DNA from: a candidate division NC10 bacterium CSP1-5
GTDB lineage: Bacteria; Methylomirabilota; Methylomirabilia; Methylomirabilales; CSP1-5
Reading direction: 5' to 3'
DNA: 64,000 bases
NCBI GenBank assembly: GCA_001443495.1
Contig: LDXR01000004.1
Coordinates: forward strand, 98,295 to 162,294
Made by a program: the position numbers and the translations under genes. The notes under the pieces are model-generated. The model did no database searches and had not been told where the DNA came from. It saw only the letters and a list, made by a program, of their open reading frames with translations. Positions 46,942 through 56,063 of this stretch are shown one piece after another (the stretch's first letter is position 1; each line of letters begins with the position of its first letter).

Positions 46942-47352
46942 ATGGCGGACCCGAGGAGAGGCGTCGATCTCTGTGCTGCAGTAGCGTGGGGGATCATCGC
47001 CTTCGGCGCGCCGGCCCTGGCGGCCGAGAAGGGGGACGCCGCCCGCGGGCAGGCGCTCTACGTGGAGTACTGTTCCCAGTGCCACGGCGGGCGTGGGGAG
47101 GGTTGGGGCTGGGGCGAGAAGATCCCCCCGCCTCCCGTCCCCATTCCCGATCTGTCCAATGCGGAACATATGAGGCAACTTTCGGATCAGTATCTCTTCG
47201 AGATCATTAAGGAGGGGGGAGAGGCGGTCGGAAAGACGCGGCTGATGCCTGCGGCGGGGCGCGTGATGAACGATGGGGCGATCTGGGATGTAATTGCCTA
47301 TCTCAGGTCCCTCTCCAGACGGGTCGAGGCGCCACGGAAACAGGAGCGGTGA
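46942..47352 (+). CDS. Exported c-type cytochrome
   Basis: The 136-aa product has a signal peptide ending at ALAAE and one haem motif CSQCH, with the distal Met likely in RLMPAAGRVMND. This is a class I monohaem cytochrome c of the periplasm. An in-frame GTG at 46912 is an alternative start. Its stop overlaps the start of the FG-GAP protein gene. Confidence 0.87.
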   Translation: MADPRRGVDLCAAVAWGIIAFGAPALAAEKGDAARGQALYVEYCSQCHGGRGEGWGWGEKIPPPPVPIPDLSNAEHMRQLSDQYLFEIIKEGGEAVGKTRLMPAAGRVMNDGAIWDVIAYLRSLSRRVEAPRKQER

Positions 47353-48536
47353 GGGAGCAGAGGGGGCGAGCGGCGGTGAGAACCAGGGAGTGGTTGTGGA
47401 TCATCGTTTTCTCTGGACTAGGCGTGGGGGGAGTGATCCCGGTCCTGGCGCAGAACTCAGGCCATGGCCATGAAGGATACGAGGCGACCGGTCGATTTCC
47501 GCACTCGGTGGCCGTGGCTGACTTGAATAAAGATGGACATCTGGATATGGCCATTGCCGGTTCGGCGGAGCGCAAGATTACCGTCCTCCTGGGCGACGGC
47601 AGGGGAGGCGTGGCCGCGAACCACTCCTACGAGGTGGCCCGCGGTCCGGTGTGGGTGACGGCGGGCGATCTCGACGGCGATGGGCACCCGGACCTGGTCA
47701 CGGCCAACAGCGGGGCGGGGACGGTCACCCTCTATTTCAATGACGGGCACGGCCGCTTTGTCAAGCGGCAGGAGCTTGAGGGCTTTAAGGGGCCGGTAGC
47801 CGTGGTGGCAGCCGATTTCGATCGGGACGGCCGCACGGATCTCGCGGTGGCTGATACGTTGCTCTCCACCGTCCTCGTCCATCGCGGCGATGGCAAGGGA
47901 GGGATGAACCTGGTAGCGCAGTACCCTGCGGGCAGCCGCCCTCACATCCTGGCTCAGACTGATCTCAACCGGGACGGGGTCGTGGACCTGGTGGTGACCA
48001 GCCTTGGGCAGCATACGATCTCGGTCCTCGTCGGGAAGGCCGATGGGACCTTCGAGGAACCCCGGGTCTTCAAGGTGAAAAGGTTTCCCCACTATATGGC
48101 GTTCGCCGACTTTACCGGGGATGCTCACGAGGATGTGGCGATCGTCTGTGCCGGGGACGACACCCTCGTCCTCTTGGCCGGTGATGGAAAGGGAAATCTG
48201 CGGAAGCTCGCCGAGTTTCCAACCGGCGTCAACCCCCACCCGGTCATTGCCGGCGATTTCACCGGCGACGGACGGCTCGATCTGATCGTCGGCAACCGGA
48301 GCACCAAGAACCTCACCATCCTCAAGGGGGACGGGACCGGCCAGTTCACCCGGCTGCCGGATGTGAAGGTGCCCGACGACCCCATTGTGCTAGGCGGGGG
48401 GGACTTCAACGAAGATGGAAAGCCCGACCTCGTCCTCGTCTTTGCGTCCCTACACAGGGCAGCCATCTATCTCGGCGATGGACGGGGGGGCTTCACGCCG
48501 GCGGTCTCTCCGGCGTCTCGCCCGGCGCGCCAGTGA
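47349..48536 (+). CDS. Exported FG-GAP/VCBS repeat beta-propeller
   Basis: The 395-aa product has a signal peptide and about seven FG-GAP repeats with the DxDxDGxxD calcium-binding pattern, for example DLNKDGHLDMAIAG, DLDGDGHPDLVTAN, DFDRDGRTDLAVAD and DFTGDGRLDLIVGN. These form an integrin-like propeller. The GTG start overlaps the cytochrome stop, so the two may work together, for example in periplasmic electron transfer or surface binding. The ligand is unknown. Confidence 0.9.
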   Translation: MREQRGRAAVRTREWLWIIVFSGLGVGGVIPVLAQNSGHGHEGYEATGRFPHSVAVADLNKDGHLDMAIAGSAERKITVLLGDGRGGVAANHSYEVARGPVWVTAGDLDGDGHPDLVTANSGAGTVTLYFNDGHGRFVKRQELEGFKGPVAVVAADFDRDGRTDLAVADTLLSTVLVHRGDGKGGMNLVAQYPAGSRPHILAQTDLNRDGVVDLVVTSLGQHTISVLVGKADGTFEEPRVFKVKRFPHYMAFADFTGDAHEDVAIVCAGDDTLVLLAGDGKGNLRKLAEFPTGVNPHPVIAGDFTGDGRLDLIVGNRSTKNLTILKGDGTGQFTRLPDVKVPDDPIVLGGGDFNEDGKPDLVLVFASLHRAAIYLGDGRGGFTPAVSPASRPARQ

Positions 48537-48553
48537 TTAGTGATTAGTCACCA
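48533..48553. repeat. 7-bp periodic array (GTGATTA type)
   Basis: Three heptamers, GTGATTA twice and GTCACCA. It begins at the stop codon of the FG-GAP gene and ends 10 bp before the DUF1015 gene. Confidence 0.65.
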
Positions 48554-48562
48554 GTCTTGGAG

Positions 48563-49915
48563 ATGAGTGTGGCCCGTCTCCGTGCCTTTCGGGGGTATCG
48601 GTACAATGTGGAGAAGGTCGGAGACCTGGGGGCAGTCGTCTCTCCCCCCTACGATGTGATCCCCGACGAACTCCGACCCGAACTCCATCGTCGCCACCCC
48701 CACAACGCGATCCGTCTCATCCTCGGGGAGGACCGGACGGGCGACGATGCGGCGGAGAACCGGTATCTGCGGGCCCGACGGTATTTTCAGGAGTGGGAAG
48801 AGACGGGCATTCTTCTCCGGGAGACTGCGCCCGCCTTCTATGTCTACGAGCAGCAGTATCCCTGGAAGCGGGGAGAGCGGCGAGTCCGGACGGGGCTCAT
48901 CGGGGCTGTCGCCCTGGAGGAGTACGGCGCGCGCGTCGTTTTTCCCCACGAACGGACCATGCCAGGGCCGAAGGCGGATCGCCTCAGGTTGATGCAGGCC
49001 CTCCCGGTGAATCTCGAACAGATCTTCTGCTTTTATCCGGGACCGTCGGGATCGATTACCGACCTGCTCCGCTCGGCCACGCGGACCGATCCGCTGTGCG
49101 ACTTCGGGGATGAGGCGGGCGTTCGGCACCGACTGTGGCTCCTGCAGAAGCCAGAGACCATTGCCCGCCTCGTCACGGCCTTTCGTGACCGGCCCCTCTT
49201 TATCGCCGATGGACACCACCGGTATGAAACGGCGCTCACCTTCCGGGAGGAGATGCGGCGGGCCGATGCCACGGGGGGCCCCGAGAAGGCGTACAACTTT
49301 GTCATGATGACCCTGGTGAGCATCGAGGACGAGGGGCTTACGGTCCTCCCGACGCATCGGCTCATCCGGGCCGAGTGGGGGCGTGCCGGATCGGAGATTC
49401 TCACGCTGCTCGAGTCCCACTTTTCTCGCGAGCAAAGGGTGATCGATCACGGGGAGGGCGGCCTCCAGAAATATATCGAGGAGATGGAGGAGCGGGGACG
49501 TCGAGGGCACGTCTTTGGTCTCTACACCGGTGGAGAGACCTTCGCCCTCTTGACCTTGAAGGATCCCGGGAGGGTGGAGCGGCTCACGGAGGGGAGCGGC
49601 TCTCGTGGTGCCCAGGCGCTCGACGTGGTCATCCTGCAAGACCTGATCTTCCAGAAGCTTCTTCAGCTCACCGATCCGGAGATGATCAGGTTTACGCAGG
49701 ACGAGGAGGTGGCCCTTCGCGAGGTGCGGCACGGCCGTGCGGCCGCCGCCTTTTTCCTCAACCCGATCCCCGTGACCCAGATCGCGGCGACGGTGAGCAG
49801 CGGACAGCGGCTTCCACCCAAGTCCACCTATTTCTATCCAAAGCTCTTGTCCGGATTGGTCTTCTTTCAGGTGGATCCGCGAGAGAGCCTCGATGTGTCC
49901 ACGACGTCTCTCTGA
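48563..49915 (+). CDS. DUF1015 family protein
   Basis: The 450-aa protein matches DUF1015 throughout: VSPPYDVIPDELR near residue 28, NAIRLILGED, FADGHHRYETAL-type segment (FIADGHHRYETALTFR), and LQDLIFQKLLQL. Some archaeal members are serine kinases (SerK) using ADP or ATP; the bacterial family is mostly uncharacterised. cysE, which makes O-acetylserine, is convergent immediately downstream, so a serine-related role is worth considering. Confidence 0.88.
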   Translation: MSVARLRAFRGYRYNVEKVGDLGAVVSPPYDVIPDELRPELHRRHPHNAIRLILGEDRTGDDAAENRYLRARRYFQEWEETGILLRETAPAFYVYEQQYPWKRGERRVRTGLIGAVALEEYGARVVFPHERTMPGPKADRLRLMQALPVNLEQIFCFYPGPSGSITDLLRSATRTDPLCDFGDEAGVRHRLWLLQKPETIARLVTAFRDRPLFIADGHHRYETALTFREEMRRADATGGPEKAYNFVMMTLVSIEDEGLTVLPTHRLIRAEWGRAGSEILTLLESHFSREQRVIDHGEGGLQKYIEEMEERGRRGHVFGLYTGGETFALLTLKDPGRVERLTEGSGSRGAQALDVVILQDLIFQKLLQLTDPEMIRFTQDEEVALREVRHGRAAAAFFLNPIPVTQIAATVSSGQRLPPKSTYFYPKLLSGLVFFQVDPRESLDVSTTSL

Positions 49916-49947
49916 GTGAGCTGGTGTTGGGCGCAGAGGGAAAGGGG

Positions 49948-50637
49948 TCAGCCCTTGCGGCGGGTGAGTGAGAAGTCGGCCGGGGCGTCCTGGGGCACGC
50001 GGCCTTTCAGCTCTTCCAGCTCCTTCTCCAGGTCGTGCACCCGATCGAGAAGGCACTGCAGGGCTTGAGCCACCGGGTCCGGGAGGTTGGTCCAGTCGAA
50101 ATCCATGTCGGTCACCTTCTTGCCGTCCCGGTAGATCACCCGCCCCGGAACTCCGACCACGACCGAGTTGGGTGGGATCTCCTTGACCACCACCGAACCC
50201 GAGCCGATCTTGCTGTTGTCCCCGACCATGAAGGGTCCGAGGATCTTAGCTCCGCCCCCGATGATGACGTTGTTGCCGATCGTGGGGTGCCGTTTCTTGC
50301 GTTCCAGGCTGGTGCCCCCCAACGTCACCCCCTGATAGATGGTTACATTCTCGCCCACCTCGCTCGTCTCGCCGATCACCACCCCCATGCCGTGGTCGAT
50401 AAAGAGCCCTGGGCCGAGGCGGGCCGCGGGGTGGATCTCGATCCCGGTCAGGAAACGGTTCACGTGGGAGATGAACCGGCCAATAAAGAGCAGTCCCCGG
50501 TTCCAGAACCAATGCGCCACCCGGTGCAGCCACACGGCGTGCAGACCGGGATAGCAGAAGATGATCTCGAGCGTACTTCGGACGGCAGGATCACGGTCCC
50601 ACGCAGCCTGAATGTCCCGTCGGAGCGTCTCGAACAT
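49948..50637 (-). CDS. cysE: Serine O-acetyltransferase
   Basis: CysE acetylates serine from acetyl-CoA, the first step of cysteine synthesis. The 229-aa protein has a left-handed beta-helix with hexapeptide repeats: [45 protein letters not shown], which contains the catalytic His, and the [23 protein letters not shown] hexapeptide run. The C-terminal tail is a charged coiled-coil. It follows a DUF1858 gene in the same direction. Confidence 0.95.
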   Translation of the reverse strand: MFETLRRDIQAAWDRDPAVRSTLEIIFCYPGLHAVWLHRVAHWFWNRGLLFIGRFISHVNRFLTGIEIHPAARLGPGLFIDHGMGVVIGETSEVGENVTIYQGVTLGGTSLERKKRHPTIGNNVIIGGGAKILGPFMVGDNSKIGSGSVVVKEIPPNSVVVGVPGRVIYRDGKKVTDMDFDWTNLPDPVAQALQCLLDRVHDLEKELEELKGRVPQDAPADFSLTRRKG

Positions 50638-50704
50638 TGGTCCCTCTCCTGGAGATACGATCCCCCCCGGTCCGCGTCAGGGGCCGAGCGGAATCGCGAA
50701 CCGT

Positions 50705-50908
50705 TCAGTTTCGTGCGATGATGGTGGCGTTCAGGTCGGCCAGGAGCTGGTCGACATCGATGCCGTGGACCTTGGCCCCGACCTCGATGTTGTCGTAACT
50801 GGCTGCGGAGCAGCTCGGACAGGCCACCCCGTAACGGCTGAAGACCGAGATGGTCTCCGGGTAGGTCTGGAGGACATCTTCGATCTTCATCTTCCTATCG
50901 ATCCGCAT
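50705..50908 (-). CDS. DUF1858-domain protein
   Basis: The 67-aa protein matches DUF1858: MKIEDVLQTYPETISVFSRYGVACPSCSAA, with a CPSC pair. DUF1858 domains occur alone and on hybrid cluster and redox proteins, where the CxxC is thought to be redox-active or metal-binding. It is first in an operon with cysE (67 bp), linking it to sulfur metabolism. Confidence 0.85.
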   Translation of the reverse strand: MRIDRKMKIEDVLQTYPETISVFSRYGVACPSCSAASYDNIEVGAKVHGIDVDQLLADLNATIIARN

Positions 50909-50961
50909 CCCGCCTCCCCTCTGGTGACCCGTTCTTGTCCACGGGCCGAACTACTCTTGTA

Positions 50962-50990
50962 AGGGTAAACCTGACGCTGTGCGCCGTCAA
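50962..50990 (-). promoter_or_regulatory. Promoter of the DUF1858-cysE operon
   Basis: Minus-strand TTGACG (50990-50985), 17-bp spacer, TACCCT (50967-50962), 54 bp before the start codon. Confidence 0.55.
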
Positions 50991-51025
50991 GCAGTTTTCG
51001 GGGTGCCGAGGGGTGAACCGCCGTG

Positions 51026-51055
51026 TTGACATCCTTGCGCCGCCTCCCTTAGGGT
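51026..51055 (+). promoter_or_regulatory. Promoter of the tRNA nucleotidyltransferase gene
   Basis: TTGACA (51026-51031), 18-bp spacer, TAGGGT (51050-51055). The GTG start at 51062 is 7 bp downstream, so the expected transcript start is at or next to the start codon. Confidence 0.6.
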
Positions 51056-51061
51056 GAGGCG

Positions 51062-52546
51062 GTGGACCAGCGCGTTCGACGGATCCTGCTCGCCATGCGC
51101 GATCATCCCCTGCTGCGACAGACGGCTCGGCTGGCCGCAGAACGGGACCTGCTCCCGGTCTACCTCGTCGGCGGGTTTGTGCGTAACGCCCTCCTCAAAG
51201 GTCCAGGGGCCCTTGACATCGACCTGGTCTCTCCCCACCCCGCTTCTTTGGGTGCAGCCCTCCAGCGAGCCTTTGACGGCCGACTGATCCGCTTCGCCGA
51301 GGGGGTCCAACGGGTCGTGTTTTCCCGGGGAGGGAAGCGAGTGCAGATGGATATCGCTCCTCTCCGCGGAGGGAGTATCGTCGAGGATCTGAGACGGCGG
51401 GACTTCACGATCAACGCGCTGGGCGTCTCACTCGGGGAGGATGCGACCGACCTCATCGACCCGACAGGGGGTCTCAGGGACCTGAGAGCCAGGCGGATCC
51501 GGGTGGGTGATCCGCAGGTGCTCGCCGAAGACCCCCTGCGTCTCCTGCGGAGTGTCCGCCTGGCTGCTCAACTCGAGTTCGCCATCGACGAGACCACGGC
51601 TCAGGCGATCCGCCAGCATGCTTCCTCCCTCGGGCGTGTCGCACCGGAGCGGCTTCGGGAAGAGTTTTTTGGGATTCTCAACTGTTCCGTCGCTGGCCGC
51701 TGGCTCGGCGCCATGGATGATCTCGCGCTCCTTGAGGTCCTTTTTCCCGAGACCCGGGAGATGCGAGGGTGTCTGCAAGGTCCACCCCATCGCTTTGATG
51801 TTCTTACCCACTCCCTGGAGACGGTCCGGTCCCTCGACGGGATCCTCCATCGACTGCCGAAACTCTTCTTGCGCCAAGCAGCCTTCCTCATTGGACCGTT
51901 GGAGGCGGAAGTGGAAGGAGGAATCAGTCGGCGGGCCTTGCTTCGCTTTGCGGCGTTGCTCCATGACGTGGGGAAACCGGAAACCCGTTCGGTGGAAGAG
52001 GGGCGGATCCGTTTCTTGGGTCACGCCGAACGTGGAGCAAGCATGATGGAAGAGATTTGTCGCCGCCTGCGCTTGGGCTCGCGGGCTTCGGCGATGGCGG
52101 TCGCCCTGGTGCGAGAACACCTCCGTCCCTTCTTCCTGGAGCAGGCAAAGAGCATCACGTCCCGGGCCCGTTATCGGTTCTGGCGGGACCTGGAGCCCCT
52201 CGCCGCCGATTGCCTCCTCCTCTCCCTGGCCGATATCCGGGGCACCTATGGACGGGACGGGAGGGCCTTTCAAGAGCGCCTCCGTTTCGTCCAGGAGATG
52301 TTTGCATTCCAGCGCAAGAGGATTCGAGGAGGCAGGCACGCGGGCGGGCGGACACCCTTGCTCGATGGCCATGAGCTCATGGCCCGGTTGGACCTCACCC
52401 CCGGACCCTTTGTGGGATTTCTGCTGGAGCGGCTTCAAGAAGAAGCAGCCCTTCGCCCTCTCCGGACCAAAGAGGCAGCCCTGCGGTATCTGAAGCGCCA
52501 CCTGCATGCCTTGCAGGAAGAGTTCGCACGGGGCGAAGCGTCTTGA
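51062..52546 (+). CDS. tRNA nucleotidyltransferase / poly(A) polymerase family with HD domain
   Basis: The 494-aa protein has the class II nucleotidyltransferase head: YLVGGFVRNALL, GALDIDLVS (the two metal Asp), RRDFTINALGVSL and ADPLRLLRSVRLAAQLEF, then a neck region, and an HD domain with LLHDVGKPETR and GHAERGASMMEEICRRLRLG. This set occurs in CCA-adding and A-adding enzymes and poly(A) polymerase I; which it is cannot be told. The GTG start is unusually close to the promoter. ATG 51095 is a downstream alternative. Confidence 0.9.
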   Translation: MDQRVRRILLAMRDHPLLRQTARLAAERDLLPVYLVGGFVRNALLKGPGALDIDLVSPHPASLGAALQRAFDGRLIRFAEGVQRVVFSRGGKRVQMDIAPLRGGSIVEDLRRRDFTINALGVSLGEDATDLIDPTGGLRDLRARRIRVGDPQVLAEDPLRLLRSVRLAAQLEFAIDETTAQAIRQHASSLGRVAPERLREEFFGILNCSVAGRWLGAMDDLALLEVLFPETREMRGCLQGPPHRFDVLTHSLETVRSLDGILHRLPKLFLRQAAFLIGPLEAEVEGGISRRALLRFAALLHDVGKPETRSVEEGRIRFLGHAERGASMMEEICRRLRLGSRASAMAVALVREHLRPFFLEQAKSITSRARYRFWRDLEPLAADCLLLSLADIRGTYGRDGRAFQERLRFVQEMFAFQRKRIRGGRHAGGRTPLLDGHELMARLDLTPGPFVGFLLERLQEEAALRPLRTKEAALRYLKRHLHALQEEFARGEAS

Positions 52547-52583
52547 TCTTTGAGGACAGGGATGATATGAGTGGCCCTGCGTG

Positions 52584-52733
52584 ATGGGCACCAGCGACAA
52601 CAGGGAAGGGCAAGGGCATGAGGTGGGGGGGGAGAAGACGCGCCGGGTGGGACTGCGGCACCTGGGCCTGGGATTCCTGGCTTGCTTGTTGCTTCTCTTC
52701 CTCATCTCCTGGTGCTCTTTGCCAGTGCAGTGA
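52584..52733 (+). CDS. Small single-pass membrane protein
   Basis: The 49-aa product has a hydrophilic N-terminus and one transmembrane segment (LGLGFLACLLLLFLISWCSL). Its TGA stop overlaps the GTG of the next gene as GTGA. It lies just after the nucleotidyltransferase. Confidence 0.5.
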   Translation: MGTSDNREGQGHEVGGEKTRRVGLRHLGLGFLACLLLLFLISWCSLPVQ

Positions 52734-53164
52734 ACGGCGTGGCGACCGATCGTAAGGCACAGATCGTGCGCAAGGGACTCGGACTCTGCCTGGCCGCATT
52801 GCTTACCCTTTTTGCCTGCTCGCCCGGCGAGGGTCCTGAGTCGGTCGCCCAGAGCTTCGTGGAGCGATACTACGTCCAGCCCGATCTTCCGCGGGCCAAG
52901 GCCTTGGCGCACGGGCTGGCCCGGCAGAAGATCGAAGAGCAGGAGGAGCTCCTGCGCGCCGTGCCGGGACAGGATGGGGCGGCGGGCCGGAGGGTTTCCT
53001 ACAGCTTGTACACGACTCGGAAAATGGGGGAGGACAGGATCTTCGTGGTCTACGACCTTGCCATCTCGGTGGACAGCCGGGTGATGAAGAAGCGCGCCTT
53101 CATCTCTACTGCTCGGATGAATGAGGGGTGGCGCGTGACGAATTTCCAGGAGGACGACAATTAA
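52730..53164 (+). CDS. Small lipoprotein
   Basis: The 144-aa product starts at a GTG that overlaps the stop of the small membrane protein gene. It has a signal peptide with lipobox LFAC and a mature domain with SVAQSFVERYYVQPDLPRAK and a beta-rich end (VDSRVMKKRAFISTARMNEGWRVTNF). The fold resembles the SnoaL/NTF2 or DUF4878-like group by helix-then-sheet order. Unknown role. Confidence 0.65.
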   Translation: MNGVATDRKAQIVRKGLGLCLAALLTLFACSPGEGPESVAQSFVERYYVQPDLPRAKALAHGLARQKIEEQEELLRAVPGQDGAAGRRVSYSLYTTRKMGEDRIFVVYDLAISVDSRVMKKRAFISTARMNEGWRVTNFQEDDN

Positions 53165-53189
53165 TCTCATCCATTGGCTTACTTCGCCG

Positions 53190-53218
53190 TTGACAGTAGG
53201 TCCCTTCTCCGCTATACA
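53190..53218 (+). promoter_or_regulatory. tRNA-Gly promoter
   Basis: TTGACA (53190-53195), 17-bp spacer, TATACA (53213-53218), 16 bp before the tRNA 5' end. Confidence 0.75.
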
Positions 53219-53233
53219 TTATCTGCTCTCGTG

Positions 53234-53308
<75 letters not shown>

Positions 53309-53397
53309 CTCCCCGACTTTCTGCACTCTCTGTACCCCTGTCCATCTCCTTTCATCCGTCGTCATGCCTGCTCAGGCGTGCCGGGGCGGATCGGGTG

Positions 53398-53426
53398 TTG
53401 ACACGGCTCATCTTCTGGGAGAGAAT
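53398..53426 (+). promoter_or_regulatory. folE promoter
   Basis: TTGACA (53398-53403), 17-bp spacer, GAGAAT (53421-53426). It favours the ATG at 53480 over upstream GTG codons that lie at the -10 region. Confidence 0.55.
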
Positions 53427-53479
53427 ACGTGGCTGTTGAGGTGGAACTCCGCAGACGAGGTGTTGAGGTGAGACGAAGT

Positions 53480-54079
53480 ATGCCGCATCGGTGGCGAAAG
53501 GGATCGGGGGAGGCGGAACAGGATGCCCTCCTGCAAAGCCTCATCCGGGACCTACTCAAGGAGGTGGGCGAGGATCCGCATCGGGAAGGGCTTCGCCAGA
53601 CGCCCGAGCGAATGGCCAAGGCGCTCAGGTATCTCACCGCCGGGTACGGAAAGAACCTGCCGGAGGTCCTGAATGGGGCCATCTTTGCCGAAAAGTACGA
53701 CGAGATGGTCCTGGTGAAGGATATCGACATCTTCAGCCTGTGCGAGCACCATCTCCTCCCATTCTTCGGGAAGTGTCACGTGGCCTACCTCCCGAAGACC
53801 AAGATCCTCGGCCTGAGCAAGATCGTCCGGTTGGTCGAGATGTACAGCAGGCGCCTTCAGGTGCAGGAGCGGTTGACGCAGCAGATTGCTCACACCCTCA
53901 AGCAGGCGGTGCAGCCACGAGGCGTGGGGGTCGTCATCGAGGCCTATCATTTCTGCATGATGATGCGGGGGGTCGAGAAGCATAACTCCAAGGCGGTGAC
54001 CAGCGCGATGCTCGGGGTCTTCCAGAAGCGCCCGGAGATGCGCAACGAGTTGCTTCAGCTCATCAACCGCAGGCCGTGA
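53480..54079 (+). CDS. folE: GTP cyclohydrolase I
   Basis: FolE makes dihydroneopterin triphosphate from GTP, the first step of folate synthesis. The 199-aa protein has the zinc ligands in [14 protein letters not shown] (Cys and His) and [11 protein letters not shown] (Cys), with [32 protein letters not shown] and a [12 protein letters not shown] segment typical of the homodecamer. The ATG at 53480 is placed 54 bp downstream of the -10 box. Confidence 0.96.
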   Translation: MPHRWRKGSGEAEQDALLQSLIRDLLKEVGEDPHREGLRQTPERMAKALRYLTAGYGKNLPEVLNGAIFAEKYDEMVLVKDIDIFSLCEHHLLPFFGKCHVAYLPKTKILGLSKIVRLVEMYSRRLQVQERLTQQIAHTLKQAVQPRGVGVVIEAYHFCMMMRGVEKHNSKAVTSAMLGVFQKRPEMRNELLQLINRRP

Positions 54080-54169
54080 GGTGCGGATGATGCACGCGGG
54101 CCGGCCGCTACGGGGGTCGGTCTCGGAGTGACGAGCTTTTTCCGAATGTGGCGCATCATGGTATGGGAG

Positions 54170-54199
54170 TTGCAGTCTGGGGTGAGCGTGCGGTAGACT
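54170..54199 (+). promoter_or_regulatory. Possible promoter of the first ARC gene
   Basis: TTGCAG (54170-54175), 18-bp spacer, TAGACT (54194-54199), 56 bp before the ATG. Confidence 0.45.
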
Positions 54200-54255
54200 A
54201 GCTTGTCCGTCCTGGGAGGCGGGGAACACGCTGGGGAGTTGAGGAAGGACCGGGC

Positions 54256-55986
54256 ATGCGGGACAAAGAAAAATCCCACGCCGAGATCGACGCCCTCCAG
54301 GCCCAGGTGAAGGGGCTCGAGGAGGAGCTGTACCAGGTCCGCCGCCGGCTCGAGCAGGTGCCGCGGGAGTTCGAGCTGTTGCGGGCGCGCCTGCAGCAGA
54401 GCCGGGAGCAGCTCGAGCAGGCCCAGCGGCAGAACGAGCGGCTCGTCCAGACACTGACCCAGGCGAAGGAGCAGATCGGCGCGCTGAAGGAAGAGGTGGA
54501 GAAGCTCACGGCCCCCCCGGCCTCCTACGGGATCTTCGCCGGGGTGAACGCCGACGGGACCGTGACGGTCTGGACCGGGGGGCGCAAGCTCAAGGTCAAC
54601 TGCCACCCGGGCCTCGACCCGCAGACGCTCCAACCGGGCCAGGAGCTCATCCTGAACGAGGCGCTCAACATCATCGAGGCGAAGGCCTTCGAGGTGCAGG
54701 GCGAAGTCGTCCACTTCAAGGGGTCGCTCGAGGGGGGCCGCGCGCTCATCCACCTCCGGGCCGATGAAGAGCGGGTGGCCGAGCTGGCGGGGCCGCTCGC
54801 CGCCCTCGCGCTGAAAGCCGGCGACCCCCTCCTCTACGACGGCCGCTCGGGCTACGTGCTGGAGCGGCTGCCCCGGGGCGAGGTCCACGACCTGCTCCTC
54901 GAGGCGGTGCCGGATGTCAGCTACGCCGACATCGGGGGCTTGGACGCCCAGATCGAGACGATCCGGGACGCGCTCGAGCTCCCGCACCTCTACGCGGACT
55001 ACTTCCGCCAGCACAAGCTCCAGCCCCCGAAGGGGGTCCTCCTCTACGGGCCCCCGGGCTGCGGCAAGACGCTCATCGCGAAGGCGGTGGCCCACTCCCT
55101 CGCCCAGCAGTTGAGCCAGCAGACCGGCAAGGCCGTCACCGGCTACTTCATCAACATCAAGGGCCCCGAGCTCCTGAACAAGTACGTCGGGGAGACCGAG
55201 CGGAAGATCCGGGAGATCTTCCAGCGGGCCCGGGAGAAGGCGAAGGAGGGGATGCCGGTCGTCATCTTCTTCGACGAGATGGACAGCCTCTTCCGGACGC
55301 GGGGCTCGGGGATCTCCTCGGATGTGGAATCCACCATCGTCCCGCAGTTCCTCGCCGAGCTCGACGGGGTGGAAGGGCTCACGAACGTCATCGTGGTCGG
55401 GGCCTCGAACCGCCAGGACCTCATCGACCCGGCCGTGCTCCGGCCCGGCCGCTTCGACGTCAAGATCAAGATCGACCGGCCGCACCAGGAGGCGGCGCAC
55501 GAGATCTTCAGCAAGTACCTCACCCCCGACCTCCCCCTCGCCCCCGCCGAGCTCACCGCGGCCGGCGGCGACCGGGCGGCCGTGATCGCCACCTTCACCC
55601 AGGCGGCCGTAGAGGCGATGTACGCCCCGAGCGACGAGAACCGCTTTCTGGAAGTGACCTACCAGAACGGGGAGCGCGAGATCCTCTACTTCCGGGACTT
55701 CGTCTCGGGGGCGATGATCCAGTCGATCTGCACCCGGGCGAAGAAGGCGGCGGTCAAGCGCCAGATCCAGACCCGGGAGGTGGGCCTGACGCGGTCCGAC
55801 CTCGTGCAGGCCGTCCGGGAGGAGTTCCAGGAGAACGAGGATCTCCCCAACACGACCAACCCCGATGACTGGGCCAAGATCGCCGGGCGCCGCTCCGAGC
55901 GCATCGTCGCCGTCCGGCCGCTGCCGCGGACGCCGGCCAAAGGGGAGAAGGAGATCAAGACCGTCCGGGTCGGACACTACCTGTAG
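54256..55986 (+). CDS. arc: Proteasome-associated AAA ATPase ARC/Mpa, copy 1
   Basis: ARC/Mpa hexamers unfold substrates for the bacterial 20S proteasome. The 576-aa protein has an N-terminal coiled coil (residues about 8-85), two OB-like interdomain folds (about 95-240) and an AAA domain with Walker A GPPGCGKT, Walker B VIFFDEMD, the arginine-finger region [24 protein letters not shown] and a C-terminal segment. It ends VRVGHYL, with the penultimate Tyr that Mpa uses to dock the proteasome. No pup/UBact, prcBA or pafA genes are beside it. A terminator follows. A near-identical second copy starts at 62653. Confidence 0.93.
   Translation: MRDKEKSHAEIDALQAQVKGLEEELYQVRRRLEQVPREFELLRARLQQSREQLEQAQRQNERLVQTLTQAKEQIGALKEEVEKLTAPPASYGIFAGVNADGTVTVWTGGRKLKVNCHPGLDPQTLQPGQELILNEALNIIEAKAFEVQGEVVHFKGSLEGGRALIHLRADEERVAELAGPLAALALKAGDPLLYDGRSGYVLERLPRGEVHDLLLEAVPDVSYADIGGLDAQIETIRDALELPHLYADYFRQHKLQPPKGVLLYGPPGCGKTLIAKAVAHSLAQQLSQQTGKAVTGYFINIKGPELLNKYVGETERKIREIFQRAREKAKEGMPVVIFFDEMDSLFRTRGSGISSDVESTIVPQFLAELDGVEGLTNVIVVGASNRQDLIDPAVLRPGRFDVKIKIDRPHQEAAHEIFSKYLTPDLPLAPAELTAAGGDRAAVIATFTQAAVEAMYAPSDENRFLEVTYQNGEREILYFRDFVSGAMIQSICTRAKKAAVKRQIQTREVGLTRSDLVQAVREEFQENEDLPNTTNPDDWAKIAGRRSERIVAVRPLPRTPAKGEKEIKTVRVGHYL
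54270..55510 (+). repeat. Long direct repeat, copy 1 (ARC coding sequence)
   Basis: This segment aligns base for base with 62760-64000 at a constant offset of 8490. From 54283 on, I found 8 differences in about 1,228 nt, all in third codon positions and silent. The 5' ends of the two genes differ. Confidence 0.85.
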
Positions 55987-56024
55987 GCGGGGTATGAGGC
56001 TTGAGACACAGGGGATGAGGTTTG

Positions 56025-56050
56025 CGGGCCGCCGATGGGCGGCTTTTTTT
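56025..56050 (+). terminator. Rho-independent terminator after ARC copy 1
   Basis: GCCGCC and GGCGGC arms around a short loop are followed by seven T. It lies 39 bp after the ARC stop and 14 bp before the cysteine desulfurase start. Confidence 0.8.
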
Positions 56051-56063
56051 ACAGGGATGCGCG

